Shown here: piece by piece, positions 1-7,933 of the stretch
How positions within the stretch are numbered: position 1 is the stretch's first letter
Layout: each line of letters opens with the position of its first letter
Source: a virus
Direction: 5' to 3' (one strand)
Length of the DNA stretch: 20,448 nucleotides
IMG/VR virus record: IMGVR_UViG_3300031669_000299
Location: 1 to 20,448 of that record
Program-made: the position numbers and the translations under genes
The notes under the pieces: model-generated
Database searches by the model: none
Told to the model about the DNA's origin: nothing
The model's input: only the letters and a program-made list of their open reading frames with translations

Positions 1-1351
1 CAGCAGTAACGGTCTCGTTAGAGGTCGCTGTGTCAGCCGTTCCAGCCTGGTTCTCAGTGTCAGACATTTCAGTCGTCTCCTTATTGGTTGTTTCCTCGGT
101 GTTGTCGGCTGACTCCACCTGAGATAGCGTTGCGAAGCAGTACGGGCAGACGGGGATGTAAGCACTTACCCCATTCCCACATGTGGGGCACATGGTCTGC
201 TGTTCCGCTTCGGTCGATTCTTGTGATTCGGGCTTGGTAGATGGGGCCGTGGTAGCGGTCGTGTCCATCGTGTCAATATCGCCGTCTTGATCGGGGTCAA
301 TGAAATACATGCCCATGATCGCGGCGAGTGCAATGCGGTGTGCGACTGCGAGCAGGTCGGAACCGTCGTTGGCGTAACCATTCGTAGTAACGCTTCCGTC
401 ACCATTCGAAACGGTCATCGAGGCGTACATCTCGTTCAGCCCCGAAATTTCGAGGGTCTCCATGATGCCCGCTACGAATTCTTCGTACCACTCGGCAATG
501 TTGATGCCGTACTTCTTAGCGGCACTCTTGATCTTGCCCTTCATGCGAGCAAGCTGAGCGGACGAGTACTTGCTCGCGTTCTTCGGCATGTTGATGTAGC
601 TCCATGCAGCCTTGACGTGCTGCTCGGAGTCGAGTGGATAGCGCTTCTTCTTATCCGCCTGGTATCCAGGATCGGCATAAGAGACAGCACCATAAGGCTC
701 CTTGGAGTCCTTCTCCATAACCTCTGCCATGGCGTCTAGGACGCGCTCCACGATGTCCTCGGACAAGGCGTTCGGCGTTTCCATCTCGGTGAACGGCTCA
801 AGAGTCACTTCAACCGACTCGGTGATGTCCGAGAAGACCGAAGGATCGAATGCCTCATCTGACTCCTGAAACGACTCCAGGAAGTCAATGCCTTCAATGG
901 TGGCACCGTCAACGCCAGGGGAAGCCGTACCGTCTGCGCCACCTAGTCGGAGCGTAGGAGCGGTGAGAACCTTCTGCCCGTCGAAGTCTTCAATCGTTGG
1001 GGTCGATCCCCAGCCACCACGAATGGAAATGGTGCGCTGGAAACCGCCGCTCGTCAGGTTGGCGTAGTCACGACCGGTGGTGGTGTTGGGAACGTCAGCC
1101 TCGAACTTGAGAGATCCGTCGTCTTCCTGCCATACCTTCGTGAACTTGCCGACGAGAGCCATCGGGTCGTCTTTTGCGGCAGCATCGTGTGTGGTGTACA
1201 TGTTGAGAGTCGCACCAGCAGCGAGGTCCTTGTTGGCAGCTTCTGCTGCGCTACGGATGTTCTCGGCGGTGTAGAGACGCTTGTTCTTACTCACACCCGG
1301 CTTAAGGAGGGTGCCGCGAATGGTGGCAACCTTGGTATTTGTTTGTGCCAT
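1..1351 (-). CDS. capsid maturation protease (3' end outside window), zinc-ribbon tail
   Basis: The reading frame is open from the ATG at 1351 to the window edge, about 450 codons. The N-terminal half has the layout of actinophage prohead proteases: a GVSKNKRLYT segment, a THD motif with His55, a G-x-F strand, and SIRGGW with Ser109 as candidate nucleophile (S78-like; inference from the motif pattern). Residues about 225-283 (YADPGYQ...KKYGI) match the DUF6582-type domain often fused to phage proteases. Four cysteines (388, 391, 402, 405; CPTC and CPYC) form a probable zinc ribbon, followed by an acidic Thr/Glu-rich tail. It should cleave scaffold and capsid during head maturation. An AGGAG lies 5 nt before the ATG. 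It follows the basic protein gene in the portal operon. The family assignment is good; catalytic residues are by eye. Confidence 0.85.
   Translation of the reverse strand, partial: MAQTNTKVATIRGTLLKPGVSKNKRLYTAENIRSAAEAANKDLAAGATLNMYTTHDAAAKDDPMALVGKFTKVWQEDDGSLKFEADVPNTTTGRDYANLTSGGFQRTISIRGGWGSTPTIEDFDGQKVLTAPTLRLGGADGTASPGVDGATIEGIDFLESFQESDEAFDPSVFSDITESVEVTLEPFTEMETPNALSEDIVERVLDAMAEVMEKDSKEPYGAVSYADPGYQADKKKRYPLDSEQHVKAAWSYINMPKNASKYSSAQLARMKGKIKSAAKKYGINIAEWYEEFVAGIMETLEISGLNEMYASMTVSNGDGSVTTNGYANDGSDLLAVAHRIALAAIMGMYFIDPDQDGDIDTMDTTATTAPSTKPESQESTEAEQQTMCPTCGNGVSAYIPVCPYCFATLSQVESADNTEETTNKETTEMSDTENQAGTADTATSNETVTA
65..82 (-). promoter_or_regulatory. internal in-frame RBS and ATG within the protease gene
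   Basis: AAGGAG (77-82) stands 9 nt before an ATG at 67-65 that is in frame with the protease (codon 429). The product would start MSDTENQAG and be acidic. This is the arrangement used by phages that make the scaffold from an internal start of the protease gene. The rest of the product is outside the window. Confidence 0.5.
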
Positions 1352-1367
1352 CGAAGCTCCTAGGAGG

Positions 1368-1934
1368 TTACTTCGGGACCCACATGTGGCCCCGGTGCAT
1401 CCAATTCTTTTGGTGAGCCAATCGCTTCTTGCGTGGCTTCACGATTTTGACGAACCCAGACGAGTTGTGAGTTCTTGTCCACGAAGTTCTGAGGGAGAAG
1501 TTCCCAACTCCGATCTCTTTGATGAACTTGTGGTATATGCCCGTAGCTTTTAATGGCTTTGGCGCTTTCTTCGCGTCATACGCAATAAATCTGTCGCCTC
1601 TCGGGAGAGGGCGAAGGCCAGCAAGATAAGCACCATCTTGGAAACGCTTTCCATACTTATGACCCCTTGACGTTGCAGTTCCGTAGTGGCCGGTTTTCGG
1701 AAGCTTTATTCCGCTGTGGTGTATCCTTTGAGCTTTGGTGATCTTGTTGATGTTGGTTACTGAGCCAAGACGATCATGGTTAGCGATTTCTAAGTTCGCT
1801 GTTTGGGCGGATAACTGAGCAGAAGTCTCGTTACCCTTGGAGTACTGAGCGTGTAACGCAGCGGAGCCAGCAAGGGCTCGGTCGTGCGGGCTGCTAGCTC
1901 CAGTTACTCGGAAGCTAAGCCCTCTACGAGCCAT
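1368..1934 (-). CDS. hypothetical basic head-region protein
   Basis: 188 aa, rich in Lys, Arg and His (for example VKIVKPRKKRLAHQKNWMHR near the C-terminus), with an Ala/Ser/Gln-rich stretch near residues 20-50. I recognise no family. Its place between portal and protease, in a module where neighbours are structural, suggests a head or connector role, but nothing in the sequence proves it. There is no Shine-Dalgarno sequence in front of the ATG; the upstream gene stops only 6 nt before it, so translation is probably coupled. The gene ends 16 nt before the protease ATG. Confidence 0.75.
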   Translation of the reverse strand: MARRGLSFRVTGASSPHDRALAGSAALHAQYSKGNETSAQLSAQTANLEIANHDRLGSVTNINKITKAQRIHHSGIKLPKTGHYGTATSRGHKYGKRFQDGAYLAGLRPLPRGDRFIAYDAKKAPKPLKATGIYHKFIKEIGVGNFSLRTSWTRTHNSSGFVKIVKPRKKRLAHQKNWMHRGHMWVPK

Positions 1935-1940
1935 CGGTTA

Positions 1941-2240
1941 TTAACCAACTTGCTTGTGCTGCAAGGCTGCAAACTGTGAAGCTCCGGGGATTCCACTAGG
2001 AGGAGTGCCGATCACAGCACCCATGAGGGCACCGCTGGCAGGAGCGGTCGCGGAGTCAAGGAGAACGTGCCCACCGAGACTTCCGGTGAACAGAGCCGCC
2101 TCGTGCTTCGAGTTGTCAACCTCTACAGCCGGTGCTTCTGCAACAGCCTCGTCAGTGGTCTCATCAACCGTCTCTTCAGGTGCGTCAACCGTCTCGTCAG
2201 CGGTCTCTCCATGCTTTTTGGTTGCTTTCTTGGCGGTCAT
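1941..2240 (-). CDS. hypothetical small acidic head-region protein
   Basis: 99 aa in two parts. Residues 10-45 are almost entirely Glu, Asp, Thr, Ala and Val (ETADETVDAPEETVDETTDE). The rest is small and apolar, with Gly, Ala and Pro. There is no known domain. GGGAG is 8 nt before the ATG and lies just after the portal stop codon. A charged tail plus an apolar body can fit a decoration or chaperone protein, but that is speculation. It is co-transcribed with portal and protease. Confidence 0.7.
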   Translation of the reverse strand: MTAKKATKKHGETADETVDAPEETVDETTDEAVAEAPAVEVDNSKHEAALFTGSLGGHVLLDSATAPASGALMGAVIGTPPSGIPGASQFAALQHKQVG

Positions 2241-2252
2241 TGGGGGTTCTCC

Positions 2253-3911
2253 CTAAGCGTTGGGTACAGGACCCATAATCGTCAGATTGACGTAGGTCTC
2301 TTCTTCTAGTTCAAATTCGTAGTCAGTCTCTTCGAATTCGTAATCGAAGTCTTCTGACTCGGTTGCCTTTGGCGGCTTGGGGGCCTTGGAGCCCGCAGGA
2401 GCTTGCTTGACCTTCTTGGCGAGAGCTTGCTTCTGCTTCTGTGCGGGATTCATGCGGTCAGGCTTCCCTGGGTTGGTAGAGGGACCGGCAGGCGCATTAG
2501 AAGTTCCACCAGCGGTAGTGGGCTGAACTCCGACACCCTTCTGTGTGGCGTCCGTACCAGCAGCAGCCAACTGGACAACGGCGAGGTTGGCCTTGGAAAG
2601 AGCGTCGAGGTCACGCACAACAACCATGTTCTGACGGTCAACGATGATTGAAACATCGCCGCCAGGTGTGGGAGGCTCACCGATGTCGGCACGAGCACGG
2701 TTAACAGACCAGGTACCGTTACGGATACGGAGGTCCCTAATCTGCTCAAGAATGTGGTCATCTCGCCAGTCAACTGTTCCGAAGAACAGCGCCCAGTCCT
2801 GTACCCCATACGCTTCGTATAGAAGCTTGAATGAGAACTTTTCGAGAACGAGTTCCTGGGCCGGGCCAATGGTGTTGATGCGGAAGTTACGGTCTTCTGA
2901 CACGCCAAGTCCGCCACCGAGTCCACCCTGTTGGGAAACTCCAGCCTTAGAACGAGGTACACCGAGCCCTGATAAGATCTCGTCACGGACATCAGCCTGG
3001 TTGTTACGCCACACGGCGATGTTGTTGGTGCCCAACTCCTGGACAGTCGCTCCACCCTTGGTCTCCAGAAGGGTACCGATGTTGGCGAGTCCGAGATTCT
3101 TGGTGCGGTACTGGTCCTGGAAGCGCTGACGCTCAACGTCAGGGAGCGCGATGGGCCAGTCAATGTGAGCCTTCAGAGGGTCACCCTTCATGAAGGTCAT
3201 GCGGAGAAGCGAAGCACCGAAGATCCAGGTGGTCACCGGGAGTATCAGCTTTTCGATTGGGCTCAGACCATAAACGGTGTTGCCCGGAGAGTCGAAGCGG
3301 ACGTGAATGACTTGCTTGAGTGAGAAGTTCGCCGTCTTGTTTCTCTTCGTCTGCTGATAGTACCCAGTAGGGTCACCATGGTCGTCAGTGAGGACGGTGA
3401 TGGTAGCCGGGTCGAGCGGGTAAAGAGCAAGAGGTGCGCCCTTGAGGTACACCACTTCAGTGAATGAGTCACCGTAGATGTACATGTCCGTAAGAACCCC
3501 GCGCATTAGTTGGCGAGAGTCCATGGTTGGGTTCACGTAGCGAAGCAACTTCGTCACAGCAATGACGCCTGGGGGAGGCGTTTGCTTGATCTTCACGGAT
3601 GAGTTCATGTCGCGGATTGGTCGTGGCGTCAATCCACCAGCAGTTGCTGTCTTGGCGATCACGTCAACTGCAACAGAAACCGGGTAACAGTTGATGTATA
3701 GACCAAGGAGCTGGTCCATGCGTGCCTGTCTATTTGCAGAACTCCCGCCCCACGAATCTGCTGGTTGAGTCGCTGTGGCACCCCCATAGGGAACGCCCTC
3801 GGCATAACCGAGTCGTTGTGGTGCCTTGGGCTTACGCCCTTCTAAGACTAGCCCAGATCGAGAGTCGTGGCGTTCCTGAATACTGTCTAGCTTTGCTAGG
3901 AAAGATGGCAT
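2253..3911 (-). CDS. portal protein
   Basis: 552 aa. It forms the dodecameric ring at the head vertex through which DNA enters and leaves, and to which terminase docks. Typical HK97-like portal features are visible: an N-terminal part with LLGLYINCYPVSVAVDVIAK, the central YIYGDSFTEVVYLKG and LYPLDPATITVL strands, HVRFDSPGNTVYGLSPIEKL, and the stem region before LGVPRSKAGV. The C-terminus is a long low-complexity tail, first Lys/Ala/Pro-rich, then very acidic (residues about 520-540). A GTG two codons upstream (3917) is possible, but AGGAGG sits 6 nt before the ATG at 3911 and directly abuts the GTG, so I chose the ATG. This ATG overlaps the terminase stop as TAATG. Confidence 0.95.
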   Translation of the reverse strand: MPSFLAKLDSIQERHDSRSGLVLEGRKPKAPQRLGYAEGVPYGGATATQPADSWGGSSANRQARMDQLLGLYINCYPVSVAVDVIAKTATAGGLTPRPIRDMNSSVKIKQTPPPGVIAVTKLLRYVNPTMDSRQLMRGVLTDMYIYGDSFTEVVYLKGAPLALYPLDPATITVLTDDHGDPTGYYQQTKRNKTANFSLKQVIHVRFDSPGNTVYGLSPIEKLILPVTTWIFGASLLRMTFMKGDPLKAHIDWPIALPDVERQRFQDQYRTKNLGLANIGTLLETKGGATVQELGTNNIAVWRNNQADVRDEILSGLGVPRSKAGVSQQGGLGGGLGVSEDRNFRINTIGPAQELVLEKFSFKLLYEAYGVQDWALFFGTVDWRDDHILEQIRDLRIRNGTWSVNRARADIGEPPTPGGDVSIIVDRQNMVVVRDLDALSKANLAVVQLAAAGTDATQKGVGVQPTTAGGTSNAPAGPSTNPGKPDRMNPAQKQKQALAKKVKQAPAGSKAPKPPKATESEDFDYEFEETDYEFELEEETYVNLTIMGPVPNA

Positions 3912-5509
3912 TACCACCCTCCTCTGCTAGATGGGTTATTAAGGTCAGCGGGAAAATGAAAGTCCTCACTGCTCATACCGAATCTCATTGGCTTGGAAAA
4001 ATCAGCGGTAGGCTGGTCATTCATCCGTTCGAGAACCTGTTGTGCAGTTGGAGGAGTGTAGTCTTCGTAGAAGATTGGGCTGGCAAAGTTGCCTGCGTAC
4101 ATGTTCACATAACGCCAGGCGTCGGGCATGTGGTCTTCTACGTTACGGGTTTTTGCATCGTCGGGACGAATGTCGTCGCGAGGAAGGGCCGGAACTGTCT
4201 CAATGAACTTGGGACATGCCGACTCGAAAACGTGGAACATAGGGCAGGTATCTCCATACCAAAGCCCCAGCTCTCTCTTGTGAGCGTGGTACTCGCAGAT
4301 CGGACCCTCGTTGAGACGCTGGTGGCAAAGTGACCAACCAACTACTCTGTCGTTGTTCGCCTTCAGCAGGCCAACCCCTTCGAGCCCATAAATGTCTGCA
4401 ATGGAGTACGGAGTTCCGCGCTGCCCCCACATTGAAGGGTCGGCAACGTGAACTACTGATGACTCCTTCGCGGCAACTTCAGCGGCCAGGATGAGCTGCG
4501 CCTGCTGAGGAGCCTGAACATCAGTCAAGCAGTACTCTCGATAAGCCCACATACGGGAGTTGTTATCCAGAGCGATCCACAGAACGGCCCATGCGTCGTG
4601 GATTCCATAGTCAACGCCAGCGTAACGCTGCCATTCCATGGGGATGGTGAAGGTGTCTTCCTTGGGGACAACGTGGCGGGCACGGCTCCATTGGGTGAAG
4701 AACTGTCCTTCAGAGGTGTCCCAGTCACCGTCACGCATAGCGGCTCGACGCTGGGGATCCGGGATGGAGTTGAGGGTGTCGTGGTATCCGTCATCAAGGT
4801 ACGGGTTGTCGTACGCTGTTGCACGGATGAACGAGTACTTCAGGACGTTCTCTGAGCCCTCAGGGGTGAATTCGTAGACGATACGGCCATCATCGGTTGG
4901 CTTGATGTAGTTGTCTTTGTAGAACTGAGCGCCGATCCCACCAGGGTTACTACCGGCTCGGGATCCAAACACGGGGATGAGCGGGGTTCTGGTTCGAAGT
5001 CGCTCTTCCAGACGCTGGATTACGCGAGGGTCGCAGAGACTGGCCTCGTCAAAGTACCAGATGTTGTACTCTCCACCCTGAATCTTGGAGGCGTCCGCGA
5101 GGGTTTCAGCAAACTTGAACAGGATGACCGACCCGTTGGGGAAGGTGAGCGTCTTCGCCGTCTTATTCCAGCGAGGCTCAGTACCGTTCCAGACAGAAGC
5201 GAGCTTTTTGGCGTAGTCCCAGTTGGACAGTTCGCGGATCAAGGACTCGTCAAGTTCGGGGTACGACTTTCGGTGCATACCAATTCGAATGCGCGGGTAG
5301 TTGGTCGCGAACCAGATGGCGTCCTGGATCATAGCGGCGGTTTTCCCACCACCGGCAGCACCACCGTAGAGAATACGGTTGACTCCGCCACGGGACTGCG
5401 TGTGGAACACTACCTGCTTTTCAGTGGGCTCGTAACCCATGATGGCAAACGTGTCTACGAGGTCCGGCGAGATTGCCGAGGCCAGGAAGTCGCCTACGTT
5501 AAGACCCAT
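3911..5509 (-). CDS. terL: terminase large subunit (ATPase and nuclease)
   Basis: 532 aa, the packaging motor that cuts concatemeric DNA and pumps it into the prohead. The ATPase domain has Walker A GGAAGGGKT (49-57) and Walker B NIWYFDE (149-155) with catalytic Glu155; GSNPGG (186-191) fits the coupling motif region. The RNase H-like nuclease domain has GVDYG with Asp300, VADPS with Asp357 and DHMPDAW with Asp463, the expected acidic triad. Length is normal for the family. The gene starts 2 nt after the previous stop with only weak ribosome-binding sequence, so it is probably translated by reinitiation. It overlaps the portal start by one base. Confidence 0.97.
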   Translation of the reverse strand: MGLNVGDFLASAISPDLVDTFAIMGYEPTEKQVVFHTQSRGGVNRILYGGAAGGGKTAAMIQDAIWFATNYPRIRIGMHRKSYPELDESLIRELSNWDYAKKLASVWNGTEPRWNKTAKTLTFPNGSVILFKFAETLADASKIQGGEYNIWYFDEASLCDPRVIQRLEERLRTRTPLIPVFGSRAGSNPGGIGAQFYKDNYIKPTDDGRIVYEFTPEGSENVLKYSFIRATAYDNPYLDDGYHDTLNSIPDPQRRAAMRDGDWDTSEGQFFTQWSRARHVVPKEDTFTIPMEWQRYAGVDYGIHDAWAVLWIALDNNSRMWAYREYCLTDVQAPQQAQLILAAEVAAKESSVVHVADPSMWGQRGTPYSIADIYGLEGVGLLKANNDRVVGWSLCHQRLNEGPICEYHAHKRELGLWYGDTCPMFHVFESACPKFIETVPALPRDDIRPDDAKTRNVEDHMPDAWRYVNMYAGNFASPIFYEDYTPPTAQQVLERMNDQPTADFSKPMRFGMSSEDFHFPADLNNPSSRGGW

Positions 5510-5511
5510 TC

Positions 5512-5844
5512 CTACTTGTCTCGCTTGGTGATGAGAGCTGTAAGCGCGTCCCAGAAGTGGGCACGAGCCATCAAGTGGAGGTACTTAGCGTCTTCCACAG
5601 CGACTTCAGCGCGGCGCTGTTCGAGGGGAAGAGTGAAGCTGTACTCAAACGCCATCTCAGCGGTGAGCGGGTCAACTTCCGGTTCTGGAGTTGGTTCTGG
5701 CTGCGGCACTCCACCATTCATCACAAGAAGGATGTTGGGATCGAGCTCAGACGGGTTAGAACCCGGAGCGTAGAGTGGCTCTTCTTTCATGAAGCCAGGA
5801 ACGATGAGCTCTTTGGCAGCGTATTCGTCAGGTGTCATTGGCAT
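5512..5844 (-). CDS. hypothetical protein just upstream of terL
   Basis: 110 aa with a Pro/Glu-rich linker (VPQPEPTPEPEVD) in the middle and a mostly helical, charged C-terminal half (LPLEQRRAEVAVEDAKYLHL). Position next to terL is where a small terminase subunit is often found, but no helix-turn-helix is evident and I do not claim that function. The start codon overlaps the previous stop as TAATG; a second ATG two codons in (5838) is an alternative. It is part of the packaging operon. Confidence 0.75.
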   Translation of the reverse strand: MPMTPDEYAAKELIVPGFMKEEPLYAPGSNPSELDPNILLVMNGGVPQPEPTPEPEVDPLTAEMAFEYSFTLPLEQRRAEVAVEDAKYLHLMARAHFWDALTALITKRDK

Positions 5845-6032
5845 TAGAAGCCCAGCCCTGGGATAGTCCCGTTGTCAGACATAACGATGCGGATCGCTTC
5901 TCGATAGACGATTTCTCGCTGGTCAGGGGTGGCCTGTGAAAGGTATGCAACCTGCCAGTCGTTGAGCCCAGCCCAACGAAGATCGTCGTCGGAGATCCGC
6001 ACGGGCAGAGTTCCTTCAGTGTCTACAGACAT
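5844..6032 (-). CDS. hypothetical small protein
   Basis: 62 aa beginning MSVDTEG. A longer frame from a GTG at 6059 exists, but AAAGGG lies 7 nt before the ATG at 6032 and that ATG overlaps a short ORF stop as TAATG, so 6032 is the better start. The segment DDDLRWAGLNDWQVAYLSQATPDQREIVYREAIRIV looks like two or three helices. No family recognised. It ends in a TAATG overlap with the next gene toward terL. Confidence 0.65.
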   Translation of the reverse strand: MSVDTEGTLPVRISDDDLRWAGLNDWQVAYLSQATPDQREIVYREAIRIVMSDNGTIPGLGF

Positions 6033-6079
6033 TATAGCGCCCTTTGAGCAAAAATCCACTCTTTAGATGTTTTACTCAT
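6032..6079 (-). CDS. 15-codon coupling mini-ORF
   Basis: The ATG at 6079 overlaps the stop of the gene upstream (TAATG). The frame reads MSKTSKEWIFAQRAL, then a TAA that itself overlaps the next ATG at 6032 (TAATG again). It therefore bridges two genes exactly, with no untranslated base. There is no good ribosome-binding site of its own. It may only keep ribosomes on the message; whether the peptide matters is unknown. Confidence 0.4.
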   Translation of the reverse strand: MSKTSKEWIFAQRAL

Positions 6080-6666
6080 TAAAGATCCGTCACCAACACA
6101 ATGCCCTCAGAGTTTCGCGTCTGCTGGCAGTACATGACGAACCGTTGGCGGTCGCACCCGATGGAACGCCACTCTTCGAAGTGCTCATCGCAGAAGCCGG
6201 ACTTCTGTGCCGGGAGCGGACAGTTGGCTTCGCAGGGGGCTGATGAAGTCTCACGCCTCTTCTTCTCTTCGGCGTAGAAGAGGTACTGTTGGCGCTCGAC
6301 TATCTTCGTGGACAGTGATTCAAGCTCGAACACCCAACGCTCCATCTCCCGGAGGTCCTCGCGGAAGGGGTCTCGGATGTGACGCTCGACATCGGGGCCG
6401 CCCCCCCGGCTGCTGTACCTCGACAGAACAGCGCGTTCGATGGGGGTGCTATCTGATCCACCGCCACGTGAGTTGATGACGATGCTGGATCCGGTCGCGG
6501 ACTTTGCGAAGGTGTCAGGCCCGATCTGGTCGCGGCGGAACAACTCCCCTAGCGCTGTCAGATCGATACGGCTGAGATTCTCGTTGGCCTTATCAAGGGA
6601 CTTAGAAGCTCTGGTGAGCCTTTCCTTCGACCGCTGATTGATTGATTTGGCTCCAATGGTAGCGAT
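6079..6666 (-). CDS. hypothetical protein with no normal start codon near its apparent N-terminus
   Basis: The only usual initiation codon near the 5' end is TTG at 6543 (154 aa), but a ribosome-binding-like AGGGGAG directly abuts it with no spacing. The frame stays open and looks coding for 41 more codons, up to the stop of the nuclease gene. That extension reads IATIGAKSINQRSKERL and then a coiled-coil-like LDKANENLSRID. GGGAG stands 8 nt before the ATC at 6666, so an ATC or ATT start (195 aa in the long form) or UGA readthrough from the upstream gene should be considered. The C-terminal part has Cys/His residues (PCEANCPLP, GFCDEHFEEW) that may bind zinc. No function assigned. Confidence 0.6.
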   Translation of the reverse strand: MATIGAKSINQRSKERLTRASKSLDKANENLSRIDLTALGELFRRDQIGPDTFAKSATGSSIVINSRGGGSDSTPIERAVLSRYSSRGGGPDVERHIRDPFREDLREMERWVFELESLSTKIVERQQYLFYAEEKKRRETSSAPCEANCPLPAQKSGFCDEHFEEWRSIGCDRQRFVMYCQQTRNSEGIVLVTDL

Positions 6667-7026
6667 TCACGCTTCTCCCTTACTTGCTTCTTGTTCTAGG
6701 CGGTTCAACTCGGCCACAATTGCTTTCGCGGCAGGGACAAGTTGATCCAGTGGGAGGGTTACATACGACTTTGATACGTTCTTGCGAATGCGCTTGTGAA
6801 CCACGGCGTAGGGCAAATCCACTCTGGCCCCTGAGCGCTCGGCCTGGTCGATCCACTCCGCAAGGGTCATGGACTTCTGGTTCTTCGCCTCCAGGACGAT
6901 GGGGAAGTTGACGAAATCCCCGTGTGGGCTTGAGAAGGGAGCCCGTTCGATGTCGGGGAAGATCGGCTTAAGCCAATCACGCACGTCTACCTCATATCCA
7001 GTGCCCTTAGCTCTTTGTTTGCTCAC
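6667..7026 (-). CDS. PD-(D/E)XK nuclease, Holliday-junction-resolvase-like
   Basis: 119 aa from a GTG at 7026 that overlaps the previous stop (TAGTG), with AGGGA 9 nt upstream. The sequence KQRAKGTGYEVDVRDWL, then ERAPFSSPHGDFVNF, then VLEAKNQ followed by TLAEWIDQAE fits the small actinophage nucleases annotated as Holliday junction resolvases. Asp in HGDF and Glu-x-Lys in EAK would be the PD-(D/E)XK metal-binding residues, and the helix before them carries the conserved Glu. Its expected job is to resolve branched DNA before packaging, consistent with its place beside terminase. An upstream extension of the frame is disfavoured by the overlap start. Confidence 0.75.
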   Translation of the reverse strand: MSKQRAKGTGYEVDVRDWLKPIFPDIERAPFSSPHGDFVNFPIVLEAKNQKSMTLAEWIDQAERSGARVDLPYAVVHKRIRKNVSKSYVTLPLDQLVPAAKAIVAELNRLEQEASKGEA

Positions 7027-7436
7027 TAACAAGCATCCCTGTCGCACATCACACAGCCGCCAACGCAGCATGAGGATTGCTCAGTGATCGGGTGAAGGAA
7101 TGTTATAGACGATCCACCAGGGGTCGGGTCTTCGGGCCCATCATCCCAAACATGTCCACACACTAAACAGGTGTACGCGAGAGGTCCCTCCTGGGATCCC
7201 TCAGGACGGATTCTGCCATTGAACTCGACACGCGGGTTCTTCCCCGGCTCAACGATCTCAATGGTTCTCACTTCAGACGGGATCTGCTTAACACCACATT
7301 TAGGGCACACCCAAGGTGTCTCGAACATTGTGATTGTGGAGGTTGCCGGAGGCGAAACGTTAGGTGGCCAGTAGCTTGGGACCCAAGGATTGGTGGGGAA
7401 AAAGTCTCCGACGTAGTAATCATGGCCAAGTGTCAT
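7026..7436 (-). CDS. Cys-rich zinc-ribbon protein
   Basis: 136 aa starting MTLGHDYYVGDF at the ATG that overlaps the preceding stop (TAATG); AGGGAG is 8 nt upstream. It has CPKCG near residue 43 and CLVCG near residue 90, a classic two-knuckle zinc ribbon split by a loop of about 45 residues. The C-terminus has seven more cysteines packed closely (SSCCVGGCVMCDRDAC). The N-terminus is rich in Pro, Trp and Tyr. No named family. A structural or nucleic-acid-binding role is possible. Confidence 0.75.
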   Translation of the reverse strand: MTLGHDYYVGDFFPTNPWVPSYWPPNVSPPATSTITMFETPWVCPKCGVKQIPSEVRTIEIVEPGKNPRVEFNGRIRPEGSQEGPLAYTCLVCGHVWDDGPEDPTPGGSSITFLHPITEQSSCCVGGCVMCDRDAC

Positions 7437-7681
7437 TACATAAGCTCCCTGAGAAATGCGTAAAGACCTTCCCACAGGATGGTTAATGGCCAACGCGCGG
7501 AGGACGAAAGAATATCGGGGAGAAAGCGCAGGTAGGTGATCGGGCGTCCCAACTCATCGGTCTGCAACCCTCGGGTGGCCTTCAGCTCGGCGCGTTTACG
7601 GTTGACCAGTGTAGACACGCGCACAAATACCGCCGCGAAGACGGTAAGGTAAACAGAAACGAGCCATTGTAACCAGGTCAT
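7436..7681 (-). CDS. small membrane protein
   Basis: 81 aa with an N-terminal membrane segment (LVSVYLTVFAAVFVRV, residues about 7-22), a basic stretch (NRKRAELKATR) that should stay in the cytoplasm, and an amphipathic C-terminus. No lysis family can be named. The ATG lies 7 nt after a TACAAT hexamer, the spacing of a leaderless transcript, and there is no real ribosome-binding site. It is the first gene of the overlapping chain that runs down to the portal. Confidence 0.65.
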   Translation of the reverse strand: MTWLQWLVSVYLTVFAAVFVRVSTLVNRKRAELKATRGLQTDELGRPITYLRFLPDILSSSARWPLTILWEGLYAFLRELM

Positions 7682-7688
7682 TACCTAA

Positions 7689-7694
7689 ATTGTA
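7689..7694 (-). promoter_or_regulatory. -10 element of probable leaderless promoter for the 7681 gene
   Basis: TACAAT, then TTAGGTA, then ATG. No clear -35 hexamer is seen. The distance puts transcription start at or next to the initiation codon. Confidence 0.45.
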
Positions 7695-7711
7695 CAGTGT
7701 CTTTCAACTCT

Positions 7712-7915
7712 TTACACGAGCTTGAGGAGCTGACTTCTCTTGAAGTGGGCGAACTCATAGGTACCCGTTCCGATCATCTCGGCTCCATACTCTTGCGTAG
7801 GGCTCTTACCGTTGCTCGACAGGACGATCTCTCGGATAATTCCGCGCTTGCCGGATGCCTTGGGCTTGATGATTACTTCTTCGTCCAGGCTGAATTCGGT
7901 TTCGTATGTGCTCAT
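7712..7915 (-). CDS. hypothetical protein, KOW-like size
   Basis: 67 aa starting MSTYETEFSLDEEV. An upstream in-frame extension runs back through the terminator and a tRNA gene, so it is not used. The composition EEVIIKPKASGKRGIIREIV and GTYEFAHFKRSQLLKLV suggests a small beta-barrel such as those of KOW/SH3-like proteins, but this is only an impression. There is no ribosome-binding site. A TATGCT hexamer 7 nt upstream suggests a leaderless message starting just after the tRNA operon terminator. Confidence 0.65.
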   Translation of the reverse strand: MSTYETEFSLDEEVIIKPKASGKRGIIREIVLSSNGKSPTQEYGAEMIGTGTYEFAHFKRSQLLKLV

Positions 7916-7922
7916 GGGTGTC

Positions 7923-7933
7923 AGCATAGCACA
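7923..7933 (-). promoter_or_regulatory. extended -10 of leaderless promoter for the 7915 gene
   Basis: TGTGCTATGCT followed by 7 nt and then ATG. The same TGTGCTATG string is found before the gene at 16789. The -35 region lies inside the terminator hairpin and shows no consensus. Confidence 0.45.
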
